The notes under the pieces: generated by a model
Databases searched by the model: none
Seen by the model: only the letters and a program-made list of their open reading frames with translations
What the model was told of the DNA's origin: nothing
Source: Pestalotiopsis fici W106-1
Taxonomy: Eukaryota; Ascomycota; Sordariomycetes; Amphisphaeriales; Sporocadaceae
Length of the DNA: 64,000 nt
Reading direction: 5' to 3'
Assembly: GCF_000516985.1 (NCBI RefSeq)
Contig: NW_006917099.1
Span: forward strand, 2,248,685-2,312,684
In this document: positions 44,575-56,831 of the stretch, in pieces
How positions within the stretch are numbered: position 1 is the first letter of the stretch
How the letters are laid out: every line of letters starts with the position of its first letter
Made by a program: the position numbers and the translations under genes

Positions 44575-47302
44575 TGGGATGTTTGTTCTCGTTCCTGGTC
44601 AAGCCAGAACAAAAGTGCTAGAGGCTCGTGAAAGAATCTGCGAACAATTATACAAAAGGTGAGAGGAGGATCCGTTGGAGCGTCAAGAAAACTTTTATAG
44701 TATGTTGTATTCCCCAGAGGACTCTTAAAAAAAACACGACAAGACAATGACAGAATCAAGTTGGCTGGCGGCAAAGCCGCTAATGCGGATATGTAGCATT
44801 CGTCAAGAACAGTCTCCAGCCTTACGCGCAATACTTTGCCAGGGGTTGGCAAGGCGAGCAAGGATTTCTGGCAGTTATCGAATAGTAGCCCAAAGCCCCC
44901 AGTAGCCAAGTGAATCTGTGAACTCATGCCCTGTTTCTATATTGCTCAGAATGGGCCTCGGCAATTGTACTACCTCACCTGCATGTATGTTAGACTAGAA
45001 CCCACAACCGTATACCGTCTATCGTATGGGGAGTTGGAAGGGAGAAATCTCCTCGTACGGCCCCCAGTCTTGTCATTGTTGAGAACTGATGAACTCGACG
45101 GGTGTTTATTGATTATAAGTCTTGTCATGCAAGATACCCGGACAGCATGAGGTTTGCAAGCAATTCTTTCAAGAGGCCTTTATGTTTCTAACTGATACTT
45201 CTGCTGGAGTGAGACAGGGCTTGATTAAATTAATCATGATTTTGCTTTCTTGCTATTTATCATACTATCCTATAGTCGGGTCCACCAAAATGGCAGGCGC
45301 TAATGATCTCTATAGAGGTACCCATCATGAGTACATATGCACAGACGAAGCCGGTGACATGAAAGAAATGGTCCTTTACAACAAGTTTTTGCGGAAAAGC
45401 CCAAGTAGCCGCCGCTTCTCCGACACATGCAGAAAATGCTCTTGGCAAATATGGTAGACTCGAAAATTATAGGCTGCCAGGCCACATGGCGTCAAAAGAT
45501 ACTATGCACAATCCATGTTGGCATGCAAATCATAAGCCCCCCCGGTCCCATGATACCACCCACGACTCTCGGGTGAGGCTTAGCATTCAGCCCTAAGGGG
45601 CGTCCGATCAGCAGCTTTGGGTAGTAGCGCTCGCTGAAGAAGAAACTCCGCAAAGGATATCCTGCTGCGCCTGTATGTGCTCTGCAAAATACTGGTAAGT
45701 GGCTCTTGGCAGTGACTTGTTTTTCCAAGTTCATGCAAGTGCCAGGACGATACTAGAGAATCTGGCCGAATAGTGAAATTCTTGGCAGGTTAAAACAGCA
45801 GTATCACAAGTGACCTTGTCATTGACACTTGTTAATGGGTTTGCCCATCGTTTTTCATCCATGGTGAAGAGAAAAGTTTTGGTAATGGTTCTCTGGGTAC
45901 ACTAGATGCTAGGTACTAGGCCACTCTAGTCTAGGGCGGCGCGGGCCGCTATTGCCACCAAGGGGCGAGCAATGTGATTTTCCCGCATTATCGACTGTTG
46001 GATCATGTCGAATATCAAAGACTGGGTGGGTAGGACCCATGCATTTGCCACGTCCATCAGTCAATCAACAGCCAAAGTAGCCTCGAGGTGCAACATTGAC
46101 AGCGACATACATTCAAGCAAAGCCTAGCATGCCATTCTTCTCAAGTTTAGACATATCATGTGCCTCTTGGCGCTGTGTCTGCACGTCTACATAACGAGGC
46201 CATAGTAAATTGGGGGGAAACCTGCATGCTTTTGGCTCGTAACGGGACCAATCCGCTGACTCTTCTCTCGCTCATGAGCACTGTTAGCTGAATGGCACTT
46301 TATTTTCCAGCTCGAGATTTTCGGGCATTAATCGTATTTTTCCGCGTTGTAACGGGTTCCAAGACCGTGCTCTCTGCGGTCCTGGAGTCTTGTGGAGCCT
46401 CGTCTTTCATAAATCATAGAACAGTTTCGTGGCCCGTTCGCGCTCCTCATCATCTCGGGTGTTCGGCTCGCGGATATTGTCTTGTCGTAATTCACGATCG
46501 CGGGTCACGAGTGCGTCATCATTGGAGACCATGAGCAGCTCTTGCGGTATTGCGCCAAGGACACCAGGATAATATCAGAGATTGGATTCAGCATGATAAG
46601 CAAGGAAACAAACCCGTCAACCATGTCAGTCTTCTTTCAAGGAAACATGTCAAATGAAATGAAGAGCCAAGTTTCTTCTCTTGAGTCAATCCGTGATCAG
46701 TGGAATGTGCTGTGCTTTCGCGAGTGGATTCATGCTCCCAGGCATTGACCATATGCTCGGCATTTTGAGCTCTTGAATCTGCCTTTATGACCTCACAAAC
46801 ATCACGTAACTAAACGAGAATTGTCTCTAGAAAACTCTTGGAATTTGAATCGTGTATTCGCCACAATGGACGAAGATATTATCATTAGCTATAAATAGCA
46901 GCATCACAACCTTTCCGATGTTGCAAACTGGTAATGTAGCGAGTGACGTGGTTTTGACGTGGTTTGCCTTTTTCTTTCAGCCCTCCATGCGGCATGCATT
47001 GTCGTTGTCGTTGTTGTACAGTCTCTGCTTCCGCTCTTCTGGGCACAATCTCAACTGCTACTGTGCAGCCTTCCACAAACATCAAGAGCCTCCGACTCGG
47101 CAGGCAAGTTTCGAGCTCGGGTCTTTGCCCTTCTCCCCAGTCAAAAAGAACGCCCAACCAATGCTCCTCATTCGTGAAAGTTCAATGACAAGGCTTATCC
47201 TGTCGCCAAACCCAAAAAAATCCCTAAAATCATACAGTCGAAGAATCCGCACAAAAAAGGGTGCGATGAAATTGTTGGTTTTTCTTTTAGAAGAACCATG
47301 AA
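44575..47302. other. Intergenic region, 2.7 kb
   Basis: The left 1 kb is the duplicated promoter of copy B; the right end is the 3' flank of SUR2. The middle holds no supported gene. Confidence 0.55.
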
Positions 47303-48457
47303 TTATTTTGTCTCAGCTGCCATAGCAACCTCGGCGTTCTTTCTCGATCGCTCATACTTCAAGGACGTGTCGCCCTTCCACATGGTGCCCAATAAGCTGT
47401 CCCAGAAGGTGAAAAAGGGCTGAGAAAAGTTGGTCTTGATGCCCCAGCTCTGGTGGTGAATGTCGTGGTAAGTGGCATTGTTGCCCGAGATGTGCTGCAG
47501 AGGATCCCAGGGCAGCGCGTATCCACAGTGGTCATCCACTGTCTTGATGGTCGAGGCGCAAAAGAACACAATACCTTGGCGCGCAGTCATGCCAGTGAGC
47601 AGGTAGGCAAGACCAGCGCCAGCAGTGTCAAGAATGAAACCTTCGACTGGGTGGTTATAGAGGGCACCGTATGCGTAAGGGACGTAGAGTCGGTGGTGTC
47701 GCGAGTGCCACTTGGCTAGAATCTGGTTAGCATTTGTCTCAATAGAATCTGGAGCACTCAATTTCCACAACGTACTGTACATCCACTTGTTCATGTGCAT
47801 GGCGCGATGCAAAAAGTACTGCCATGTGTCGACAAAGGTCACGGCCAAGAAGAACTGCAGTCCTGGGACAATAAGATAATACATGGTCTTGGCAACCGCC
47901 AGTTCCCATGTGGCAAAGGCAGGTACGTCTATTCCGTCGGGTCCGGCGAGTCCGGTGGTAAGGAAGGGGTAGTGCCCGCCAGACAAAACTCCAGCCAGGA
48001 GTGGGTGAGTAGCAGACATGTTCTTGGCGATGCCAGCAGCGTTGAGGCCGAGCAATCCGAGCACTGCCGGCAAGGCTCTTTGCGCCAGACGGATTCTCGT
48101 AGCCCAGACAGCCACGTCGTAGTCCTCCTTGCCCATCATCTGCGGAGGGTCCATCCAGCCAAGTATAGCGCCCACGACTGTTTGAATAACCTGCTGAAGA
48201 ATGACATCGCGAAATACCTCGTACCGGGTAGCTCTGTTTCTCGAGGCGATCTCGGCGGGCGTATGTAGGCGGTACTGCGGGAACAGATCGTACACGTCAA
48301 TGACGTGAAAGATGGCCGAGACGGCCCAGTAGGCGAAGATGGGTGCGATTAGAGAGAGGTAGAAGTCGTCGAGTCCGGAAATTAGATGAGGAGCGGGAGT
48401 CAGCTCATAGGACGGTAGAGGCGGAAGCGCCTCTGGCATCGTGATGTTCGAGGCCAT
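47303..48457 (-). CDS. SUR2: Sphinganine C4-hydroxylase
   Basis: A 384-residue, intronless member of the fatty-acid-hydroxylase superfamily that hydroxylates sphinganine to phytosphingosine in the ER. The di-iron histidine boxes are plain: HRAMH (217-221), HSRHH (251-255) and HDIHH (331-335), plus NHP at 269. Several hydrophobic segments precede and separate them. Length and box spacing match Sur2 better than sterol C4-methyl or C5-desaturase relatives. The start ATG (48455-48457) is the first in the frame. Product needed for phytoceramide-containing sphingolipids and, from them, GIPCs (pathway knowledge). It is divergent from the TCTP gene. Confidence 0.95.
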   Translation of the reverse strand: MASNITMPEALPPLPSYELTPAPHLISGLDDFYLSLIAPIFAYWAVSAIFHVIDVYDLFPQYRLHTPAEIASRNRATRYEVFRDVILQQVIQTVVGAILGWMDPPQMMGKEDYDVAVWATRIRLAQRALPAVLGLLGLNAAGIAKNMSATHPLLAGVLSGGHYPFLTTGLAGPDGIDVPAFATWELAVAKTMYYLIVPGLQFFLAVTFVDTWQYFLHRAMHMNKWMYSTLWKLSAPDSIETNANQILAKWHSRHHRLYVPYAYGALYNHPVEGFILDTAGAGLAYLLTGMTARQGIVFFCASTIKTVDDHCGYALPWDPLQHISGNNATYHDIHHQSWGIKTNFSQPFFTFWDSLLGTMWKGDTSLKYERSRKNAEVAMAAETK

Positions 48458-50588
48458 TGAGGCAGTTGGCGGTGGGAGGAACGTTGAGAGTCCTTTTGCG
48501 TCAAAATAGCCGTTGCCGCTGGTGTTTTTGATATCTCAACAAGCTCGGCGACTCCAGCTATTGCTTGCTTGTAACCGCGGCGCCGGTGGTGAACGCGATT
48601 ATGAATGCGGTTGAAGCGGGTGGCCGAATGTCGATGATTGGTCGCGGGTGGCGAGGGGATTATGTATTGGTCGAATGTTCTATATTGGTGGCGGTATTCG
48701 ATTTGAGCTGAAAAGGCAGCGGAAGCAGCAGATGTATGTAAGCTGAGGTTTTGAAGGAATGAATAATTTAAGTTTTTGGAAGTCGGTCAGACCAGTCGAG
48801 GGGCAAGGCAGAAAGGAAAGCGAGGAATTAAAAAGAGGACCGCAGCAGGATGCGCATAAGCATCCGATGGTTGCAGGTGAACTACTGGGTACCTAAATAG
48901 GTAGATATACCTGATTTTTTTGGTTGGAAGAGGGAAGGTTCGGACTGAACTGGTGACGATGACGGATGGACGGAGTTCTTTTCAATCTAATCAAGAGAGT
49001 GATGAGAGAGAGACTGGGACGAAACTAGGCAAGGTCCTTGCTGCAGGTCTCCGTGCTAATTAATATGTAGTAGGTATCAATGCCTGTCTGTACCTTGTGC
49101 CTGAGTGGATGAATGAATGGTACAATGTTCATCAGTTCTGCTTCTGCTTCATGCCCGCTGCTGCCCGTCTGGAGTCTTACTAAAGCCCGAAGAAAACCTG
49201 CTAAACAGTACTAATAATTAATAAAATGCGCGCCAAAAACTGCCAATGGCTGATGACTGCCCAGTGGGTTGGCATTTGGAACAGGCGGCGAAATCACCCT
49301 TGTTCACGAAATGCCGATAGCTCCGATGCCCTCCTTTTCCTAATTTCAATTTCGCTTGTCCGCGGCCGCCTTGCCTCGCGAACTTTTTTCTTTGCCATGT
49401 CTTCCGGCATCGCCTGTTTTCGCGATTTTGTGGGGGCCGTTGGATCGATTATGGGACGACACTTTGGCGACTTTGGCATCTGGTGACAGATCATAAACTC
49501 GACGAGTTTGGCATGATGGAAACATTCTGGATACATGTTGCTATGTGCTGCAGCCAACTGCGCGTCGTGTATACCCTCCGTGACCTTTTCGCTGTCCTCG
49601 GCGCGCGTTTTCCAAGCATATCGTGGTGAATACACAGGTCCCTTCCAACACCAAGCGGGCACTCAACACTGGGCAAACCAGGTAAACCGGGGCATCTTCA
49701 TATGCAGATCACAAAGGAACCGTGGAGTGCAGCGGGCTATTAGTAGTTAGTTTTGTGCCCGAGCCTGTTCTCTGGCACTTATACACTAATAAAACCTCAA
49801 TATGGTAGAGTGGCAAATTGGCCCAACCTGGCGCCGACTTTGGGACTGGCGGCGCCTCGCGGCGCTTGAATAAGAAGCTCCATCATCAGATGATAGTCAC
49901 GGAGCTCCCGCCCTGTAGTGTAGCAAGACTTTGTTCACCGTCTTGACCATGCAACACAATAGGGAAAGAGGAAGTCTAGCAGAATACCTATTCACGTCCA
50001 TTTAGGTTATCTTCTTGAATGTTGCTCGAATTAGAATCGATTCATTATGCTGGGCATCATCAAGTCTCCAGAGCATGCATGTGCACTTTGTTCCGCTTGT
50101 CAACGAGTCCTCTCAAGAACAAGGTCCGGGCGCAAATAATGCATTAAATTGAACTGTAGTAGTATTTGTTTATGTAAAATACCAGCATGAAGCCGAAAAT
50201 CTTAATGTATGAAATGTGCATCCCACTTCAAAAGGCCCAAACATTGAATGCAAAGACCCAGCGCCGCGGCCAGACAACCCGATAACGAATTCTTCTAGAC
50301 CGCGATAGGCTTAGATCCTGGTCTTATCCGCTATTGGTTAGCTCTCTCCCCAACTGCCTTCCCACTTTTTCCGTGTCTGCGGCCTGTCAAAATTGAGCCA
50401 GAAGGTATCGATTTTTGTTGCCCCTCACCTTGTTGATACCCTTCGCGAGGTTTGGCTTTTTTTTTTCCCCTTGGGACCTGGACCGACGAAACTTCTCCAC
50501 GAAAATATTCCTCCCTCCTCATCCATTCTTCCACCACCAACCCCTTCTACCTAGTATCTTGTAAGCGTCGCTTCGCTCTACCGTCAAA
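48458..50588. promoter_or_regulatory. Divergent promoter region: SUR2 / TCTP
   Basis: A 2.1-kb gene-free stretch between divergent starts. CT-rich tracts (about 50466-50545) precede the TCTP start, consistent with a strong promoter and leader. The 122-codon minus frame at 49294-49662 has no motif. Confidence 0.5.
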
Positions 50589-51429
50589 ATGATTATCTTC
50601 AAGGTAAGTTGCCCTCATTTCCATGTCGTTGCCTCTTTCTGTGGCCGACAGTCACCCCGCAATCTTGTTTTGCGACTCTGGCTGAACCCCGCAATCACAG
50701 GACATCGTTACCGGCTCTGAGCTCATCTCCGACTCCTACGATCTGAAGGAGATCGATGGCATCCTCTATGAGGCCGACTGCGCCATGATCTCGGTCGGTG
50801 GTGAGACCTTTGGTACGTTGACCCGCTATAAGAACCGCACATCTTGTGAGGCTGCCATTCAATGCTGACTGCTTTCTATTATAGACACTGGTGCCAACGC
50901 TTCCGCCGAGGAGGCTGAGGAGGGTGTCGAGGACGGTGTCTCCAAGGTCAACAACATCATCCACTCCTTCCAGCTCCAGGAGATGCCCATGGACAAGAAC
51001 GGCTACAAGGCCCACGTCAAGAGTACGTTCCTGTCACAAACACTCGCAATAATTGCCTGCAGGCAACCCGGCTTGGACCAGAGGCTAACCCTGCCAAACA
51101 GCTTTCATCAAGACCGTCAAGGCTCACATTGAGGCCGACACCACGAAAGATGCCGAGACCAAGGCCGCCGAGCTCGAGGCTTTCAAGAGCAAGGGCCAGG
51201 CTTTCATCTTGAAGGTCCTCAAGAACATTGGCGACTACGAGTTCTACATTGGTGAGGCCGGTCCCAGCGACAACGACGACCAGCAGTAAGTTGCCCCCCA
51301 TTGAAAAAGATGGAAAAGAGCACCAAATCTAACCACAAATGCAGCGTCGCTCTCCTCAACTACCGTGAGGATGGTGTTACCCCCTACTTCACCTTCTGGA
51401 AGCACGCTCTCAAGGGTGAGAAGGTTTAA
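50589..51429 (+). CDS. TMA19: Translationally controlled tumour protein homologue
   Basis: TCTP, the conserved ribosome-associated Mss4-fold protein (yeast Tma19). The exons are 50589-50603, 50701-50812, 50885-51022, 51102-51285 and 51345-51429, giving 177 residues. Recognisable segments are [20 protein letters not shown], the [18 protein letters not shown] loop, [10 protein letters not shown], and the C-terminal [22 protein letters not shown]. The first exon encodes just five residues, as in many fungal TCTP genes. Expected to be abundant and to act in stress response, growth signalling and ribosome association (family knowledge). It converges with the Aim3-like gene. Confidence 0.96.
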
Positions 51430-51870
51430 AATGGGACACGAATGAATGACATTTATGGGGGGTTGCGCGAAAATACTTGGCATAGATCTATGATATCGCC
51501 AACATTGCGATGATCACGGCACGAAAACAATGAATTGCATCATGATACTGTTCCAGTAATGACACTAGGGGCACCACAAAATAACTTCATATTCCATCCA
51601 AGCACCTTGTCCTCAATAATTCGTGATTCTTTGATTTTAGCCGTTCAAGTCGATCTCACACTTTCGCAGATGTACGACAAACCACTAACACGGGTCGTCC
51701 GAGTATCGTTGTAATTATTACATGTGGTCAATTCTTCAATGTGATAAATAATCTATATTACACCTTGCGCCGACCCAATGCTATTCTATGCCATACTCTT
51801 GAGCTCTCAATGACCGTTGTTGAAATCTATACACTGTCCAAGACTGAAAACGACATACAATCTCCACCAC
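51430..51870. other. Convergent spacer TCTP / Aim3-like
   Basis: A 441-bp AT-rich spacer that must hold both 3' ends. No gene seen. Confidence 0.5.
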
Positions 51871-53158
51871 TTAAAAGGTCGGTCTTGTGCTCATGGGGAC
51901 CGGCGGCGGTGCGCCCGCAGTACCGCCCGCACTCAAATCAGGCTTCTTCCTAGGCGGTGGAGGAGCCGGTTTCTTCTTGCCTATCGCGGACGCCAGATCT
52001 CTTACTGACATGGACCCTGCCGACTCTGATGCCGGCTGTCCATAGGCCCCTGCTGTCGCGTCGGGACCAGCACTAGCTTGTTGCGCCGGCGGCGTAACAC
52101 CAAATCTCTGGCCGAGGCTGTTGGCGGTTCGGAGCCCGCCTGCGACCTGCTCCCCGTGGCGCTGACGGAAATTATTTGCTGTGCTGGCCGCAGATTTTGC
52201 ATCCGAAAAGGAGACGCTCGAGGGGTCCTTGTGAAATTGGGACGCCGTCTTTAGTGCGGCCTGCTTTTGCTGCCACGTCGTACCCTGTGATGGCGGTGGA
52301 GCTGGAGAAATGGAAGTAGCTGGCGAGCGAGGTGGAGGCGGCGCGGGGCCGGTCTTGTTTCCACCGATTCCAAAGCCGGGGACGGAGATGCCGGCCGCTC
52401 CCAATCGGCTCGCTGCACCTTGATTTAGGAATCCGCTTTCTGCTGTCGCTACAGGCTGAGGCGTAGGCGTATGCGTCGCAGATCTTGATGGCAGACTGGG
52501 CGATGCAGTGCGCACGGGAGAGTTTGTGCCGGATCTGGGAGGCAGGCGAGGTGGGAGAGATGGCGGCGGGCCTTTTGTGATGGTCCCCGAAGCGGACACC
52601 GGCGTCCCAGCCGAAACGGGCGAACGGCCATCTGCACCATCTCGTCGTCCTGGCGGCGGTGGAAGGTGTGCTGTAGACAAGCCCGTGGTATCGAGCTGCC
52701 ATTTCTTGGGCGCGGGCCTAGGCGCTGCTTCCATGGGACTTTCTTGCTGTGGTGCAGCGCCCGGAGACTGCTGCTGCTCGAATCGAGCCGGGGGAGCTGG
52801 TGGACCTGGTCTTGTCGACGAAGGCAGTGCAGGCGCATAAGACGACGAGGTTGGAGGAGGAATGGGTGCCGAGGGATCGCGTTTGGGCGGAGGAGCAAAG
52901 GAGGCCGGGTCGCGCAGGGACGATATCGGGACGGCGACGTGGGAACTGCGATCCTGGCTTGAATCACCGCGACCCACGAGACTTTTCTGAAAGATTGCTT
53001 GCGTTAGCCAATTGAAAACCAAGATCCTACAAAAGTAGTCGTTGGGCTCGACTGCTTCTGGGAATTCGTAGGTGGCATACCATCTGGCCCTTGAATGTCG
53101 TCCCTTCCTTCTCTGGATGCCAGCCATTTTTGGCAAGGTCTTTCCATCTCGAAGACAT
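51871..53158 (-). CDS. Proline-rich Aim3-like actin-patch adaptor
   Basis: A 397-residue Pro/Ser/Gly-rich protein. The minus-strand exons are 53158-53081 and 52986-51871 with a 94-nt intron. The first exon encodes MSSRWKDLAKNGWHPEKEG. Many SH3-ligand-like stretches follow (PPPPGRR, PPRLPPRS, APPPPRSP, APPPPRKKP). One ordered block near residues 290-335 reads SSVSFSDAKSAASTANNFRQ then HGEQVAGGLRTANSLGQRFG, a helical repeat that I associate with fungal Aim3/GMP-type SH3-binding proteins. It ends with PMSTRPTF. A role linking endocytic actin patches to SH3 proteins is family-based inference and not certain. It is divergent from the Mtw1 gene. Confidence 0.75.
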
Positions 53159-53784
53159 GATTACTGCTTGAGCGTTTGGTTTGCCTAACAATGAACGAAT
53201 GCGACAGTATTACAAGAAAAAGAAATTCATTCTTGCCATGCAGATAGGGCCGAGGGAGGTTTATCAGATGCGTCAAGCAGAAGCGGGCCGTCCGTTGTCC
53301 ATACTAGCTCAGCCGGCAGTGCTAAAATCAAAAAGTGGGTATGACGTACGACGCCGAAGAAGCGCTAGAAGTCGAGGCCCAACTGGTGCATACAAGGGGT
53401 CTTGATGTCTACATGCCAAGTTACACCGCATCTAGCAGCCCATTGTGTACCTACCTACTTTGAAAGCTAGAGGTCGAGTGTAAACATGACCGTCATGGCT
53501 GAATGATAATAGCTGTAAAATGATTGAGGAAGTTTATTCACAAGATGGATCATGAACAGGGTCATTCATGTCTTACTTATCAATTGGGAACTTTGGGCAT
53601 TAGCCAGCATTACCGATATGATATGCTTGCAGCGGCCAGGGAACACCCCTGACAAGTCCAATCCAAGTGACGGGAACCCCTCCAAAAAAAACCACCAACC
53701 TAAATATTGACTTGCAGGTGCCCGCGACGCGCTTCTTCCTAGGAGAGTCGCGATTCCATTACCACTTTAAATGAAGATGCAATC
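53159..53784. promoter_or_regulatory. Divergent promoter: Aim3-like / Mtw1
   Basis: 626 bp between divergent starts, with no recognisable gene and no motif I can assign. Confidence 0.5.
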
Positions 53785-54980
53785 ATGTCAGCCTCCATCA
53801 ATTCGGATACCGAGCTCTTGACTGAGCACTTCGGCTATCCTCCTGTCGTAAGTATCGATGCTATTTCGTTCTCTACAAATATGGACAAAATAATGCTATT
53901 GCATGCACGAGCTGACCAGTCTCCTTGTCGCAGAGTCTTATTGACGACATCATCAACTCTGTCAACATTCTCGCCGATCGCGCCCTTACCTCTGTCGAGC
54001 AAGCCCTACTCAATGTTCCGCCCGCAGCGATAGGCTTCAAGAAGCCAAAAGGCTCCAAAGCAGCCGGCGCGCCTGACCCTGCTGAACTGGCCAAGAATGA
54101 AATCGATGCCGGCACACATCAGCTCGAGACTCTCCTGTGCGCCAGCATCGACCGCAGCTTTGACAAGTTTGAAATCTACGTGTTGAGAAATATTTTGTGC
54201 GTCAAGCCCGTCGACATTAGGAATTGGATGCGCCTTGGCCATTACGATGGATTGGACTTTTCGTCGTTGAGCATAACCAGCGAGGCCAATGAGGAGGGGA
54301 CAGAGGGAAATACAGATGCCGAGGCTGGCGACAGACCGACGTTGGAATCAATAAATCAATTGCGACGCAGACTGCGCGAGAGTATGAAGCTAAACGCAAT
54401 GCTGCACGAGGAGCAGCAGAGAAACGCGCAGCTGCTGGCAGACCTCCGGGGTCTCCTAGGCGCAAGGGACGACAAGGTCAAGGACGAGGAGCAGGCCACG
54501 GCCACGGGCACGGACGGTGAGAACGGGGTAACGACGGCCCCTGGGCCTCTGGCGTTCCTCCGCGATGGTGTCACGCAGCTTAAGGATGCTGGTGGCGACA
54601 CGCCGCTGAGCACGACCACGGCCTTTACACTGTCACAACTCCAGGCGCTGCGAGCCCTGTCTACATCGCTACGTACCATGACGCCGCACCTGCAGCCTGC
54701 CGAGGGCGCAGAGGAGGATGAGACGGATAGCGGCCAGCACAAGAGCTGGCGACGCGAGAGACTCGAGTACGTCGAAACTGCGACGAGACGGCATCTCGAG
54801 AGTGTGCAAGGTCTTGAGCTCGGCAAGGACGGAGAGGTCAGGGATGGAGACTGGCAAGCCGAGGGCAGGAATCTGGTCAGAGGCGAGGTCGAAGGTTTGG
54901 AAAGAGTGGTTTCGATGCTCGGTGACGAGGCTGGTGCACCAAGTTCCAATCCTCATGACGATCGCATGGATGAGTCCTGA
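53785..54980 (+). CDS. MTW1: Kinetochore MIND/Mis12-complex subunit Mtw1
   Basis: The Mis12/Mtw1 subunit of the kinetochore MIND complex, 369 residues. The exons are 53785-53847 and 53934-54980. The family signature is clear: LLTEHFGYPPVSLIDDIINSVN at the start, then GTHQLETLLCASIDRSFDKFEIYVLRNIL and RLGHYDGLDFSSL. The rest is predicted coiled coil (two Leu/Glu/Arg-rich stretches around 150-190 and 280-340), by which the subunit pairs with Nnf1 and contacts Ndc80 and CENP-C. The intron removal is forced by the frame and by the conserved PPVSLIDDI join. Location: inner-to-outer kinetochore interface in the nucleus. Confidence 0.93.
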
Positions 54981-55811
54981 GATCTTTTTTCTCAATATGC
55001 ATTCTCGCCATGAGTCTAGGGCGCATTGTCATTGCTGGGGAGTTTGGGAGTTTGGTCACGCAGGCATGATATCATATCAGGGGTCAATCGAGGTTTCAAT
55101 GCACGCGGTCTGTTCATATCACTAGAAAGCGCCAAATATGACTGTTATGATTCACAGTGGAATGCGGGCTCGTGTTGGTTCTTCGAAATGAGGAATGTTT
55201 CTACACATGACTACATTTTCAAAAGTGCATCTATGCAACGGAATGGATTCAAGTTTCAGGCTACCCGCAAAAGCGAAGCGCTGCTTAATCGCTTAAAATT
55301 ATTGCAGACTTCCAGGGCGTTGTCTTGAACAGAGTCGACTTTCCATAGCCGCCAGCCTGGAAAGGCAATGGAATGGAAAGTTTATAATACTCCGACCTAT
55401 CATATCTTAAAGCCGAGCAAAAGGCAGTCAAAGCGAATGCCACGCAAAGGAATTGTTTCGCCGCCGCCTTCTGTAATTGCGTCATCTGTCCCGGGCCCCA
55501 GTTCCGCTTCGGGCCGGAGGTGAGTTGATACGAGGTGATCGTCGGAGATGCCCCGGAAACAGGCAAGCAGCGTGACCACATCGAGCCACTGTTGGGTATC
55601 ATGTTTAGTAGCTGGACAGCCAATTCTTTTGGCTCGAATAGAGTATGCAGTAGCATTCAAAGTGGATCGATCGTATTCAGTAAACATGGCGGGTAGTATA
55701 AAGTAGTTTTTCAATCCAACCTCTTACTATATCCTCGAATATCGCTTCTCTCTCCCTCAGACTTGACAGCATATCGTCAACATTCAACATTCACATCAAC
55801 ATATTGAAATC
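54981..55811. other. Spacer upstream of secreted-protein gene
   Basis: No gene seen. A TATA-like TATAAA lies near 55697, about 115 bp before the next start. Confidence 0.5.
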
Positions 55812-56321
55812 ATGCAACTCACCTTTGCAACCCTCTTCGCCGCTGCCGCCTCGGCTAGCACCCTGACGCAGCGTGATGCGGGATCATATGCCATAACGGA
55901 TTTCTATGCTAGTTGTATCCCGCATTCAACATTGTGCAGGTAAGTATATAATACTAGCAGTGCATTTGAATCCATGCCAAGTGCCTCCTTAATCTCCGAG
56001 ACTAACAAAACATCTCTTGCACTTAGCTACCAATTCGAAGTCGACGCCGCCACCAACTGTACCATCCTGCTGCAAGGGCCCGACTACCTACCGGCCGTCG
56101 CGCTGACGGGATGCGAGGACGCAGCCTACTCGTGGAGCGTCGCCAAGACGGACGACGCGGGCCTCGAGCTGAGCGTCACGACCGTGTCTACCGATGACCC
56201 GGCTACCAATGTCACGGGCGTCTATGACATTACCAGTGACGAGCTCGTCGTCACCAACAATGGTGCCTCGTCGAGTCAGAGCTATGTCGGACCTCTGGAC
56301 TTTACCGTTGACACGGCCTAG
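55812..56321 (+). CDS. Small secreted Alt a 1-like (AA1-like) protein
   Basis: A secreted protein of 140 residues. The exons are 55812-55939 and 56027-56321. The N-terminus has a classic signal peptide (MQLTFATLFAAAASAS). The mature part begins with an ITDFYASC.PHST.C motif and contains GPDYLPAV and AYSWSVAK. This arrangement, and four cysteines that could form two disulphides, matches the beta-barrel Alt a 1/AA1-like family, whose members include fungal allergens and plant-response-eliciting proteins. It carries one or two N-glycosylation sequons (NCT, NVT). Family assignment is by motif recall, so the level of similarity is not measured. Function here is unknown. Confidence 0.82.
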
Positions 56322-56831
56322 ACTTGGGGGGATAATATCGTCGGGTACACGCCCCTATGCGCCGATGAGCGTAGACCTGCGAGGTAGATCTTGGCTATCA
56401 AACATGTATACGGACAATTATGTTTGAAAATCATTGACAAAGTCATGCTTCCAAAAGCCATTGATATTTGCATCTACAACATCTTCATAGTTTAAAGTCA
56501 CATAAAAGAAATACGACGTCGAATGGCGTAATAAGAACGAGAACACGTGAGCCAACAAATTTTGCTGTTTTATTCTACAAATATACAACCGTCTGAGCGA
56601 TTGATTGATGATAGGAACACTCTATCCTTTGTCCTTTTCGCTCACTTGCCACCATCCGCTTTCGGCAAGGGCAGACACTGGGCAGATTAAAGAACAAAGG
56701 CATGACTTCATTAGCTCTTATACAATGGGGATCGAAATACTGTTTAGGTAAACCATGAAACTCCACCAAATAATCAAGTGTCAACATTTTATCATTGATT
56801 TGGCTGCAACACGGATGGGTACACGAGCAAA
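56322..56831. other. Spacer between secreted-protein and membrane-protein genes
   Basis: 510 bp, no gene seen. Confidence 0.5.

Larger units (their letters stand above)
41134..45537 (-). repeat. Head-to-tail segmental duplication (two ~2.2-kb units)
   Basis: Unit A runs from about 41134 to 43288 and unit B from about 43519 to 45537. They share gene structure and two upstream similarity blocks at comparable distances from the start codon (about 260-320 and 980 bp in A; 200-275 and 930 bp in B). Divergence indicates an old duplication. Confidence 0.7.

Noticed and set aside
49294..49662. 122-codon minus-strand frame in the SUR2/TCTP spacer
   Set aside because: Basic tail looks protein-like but no homology is recalled and there is no leader or splice context.
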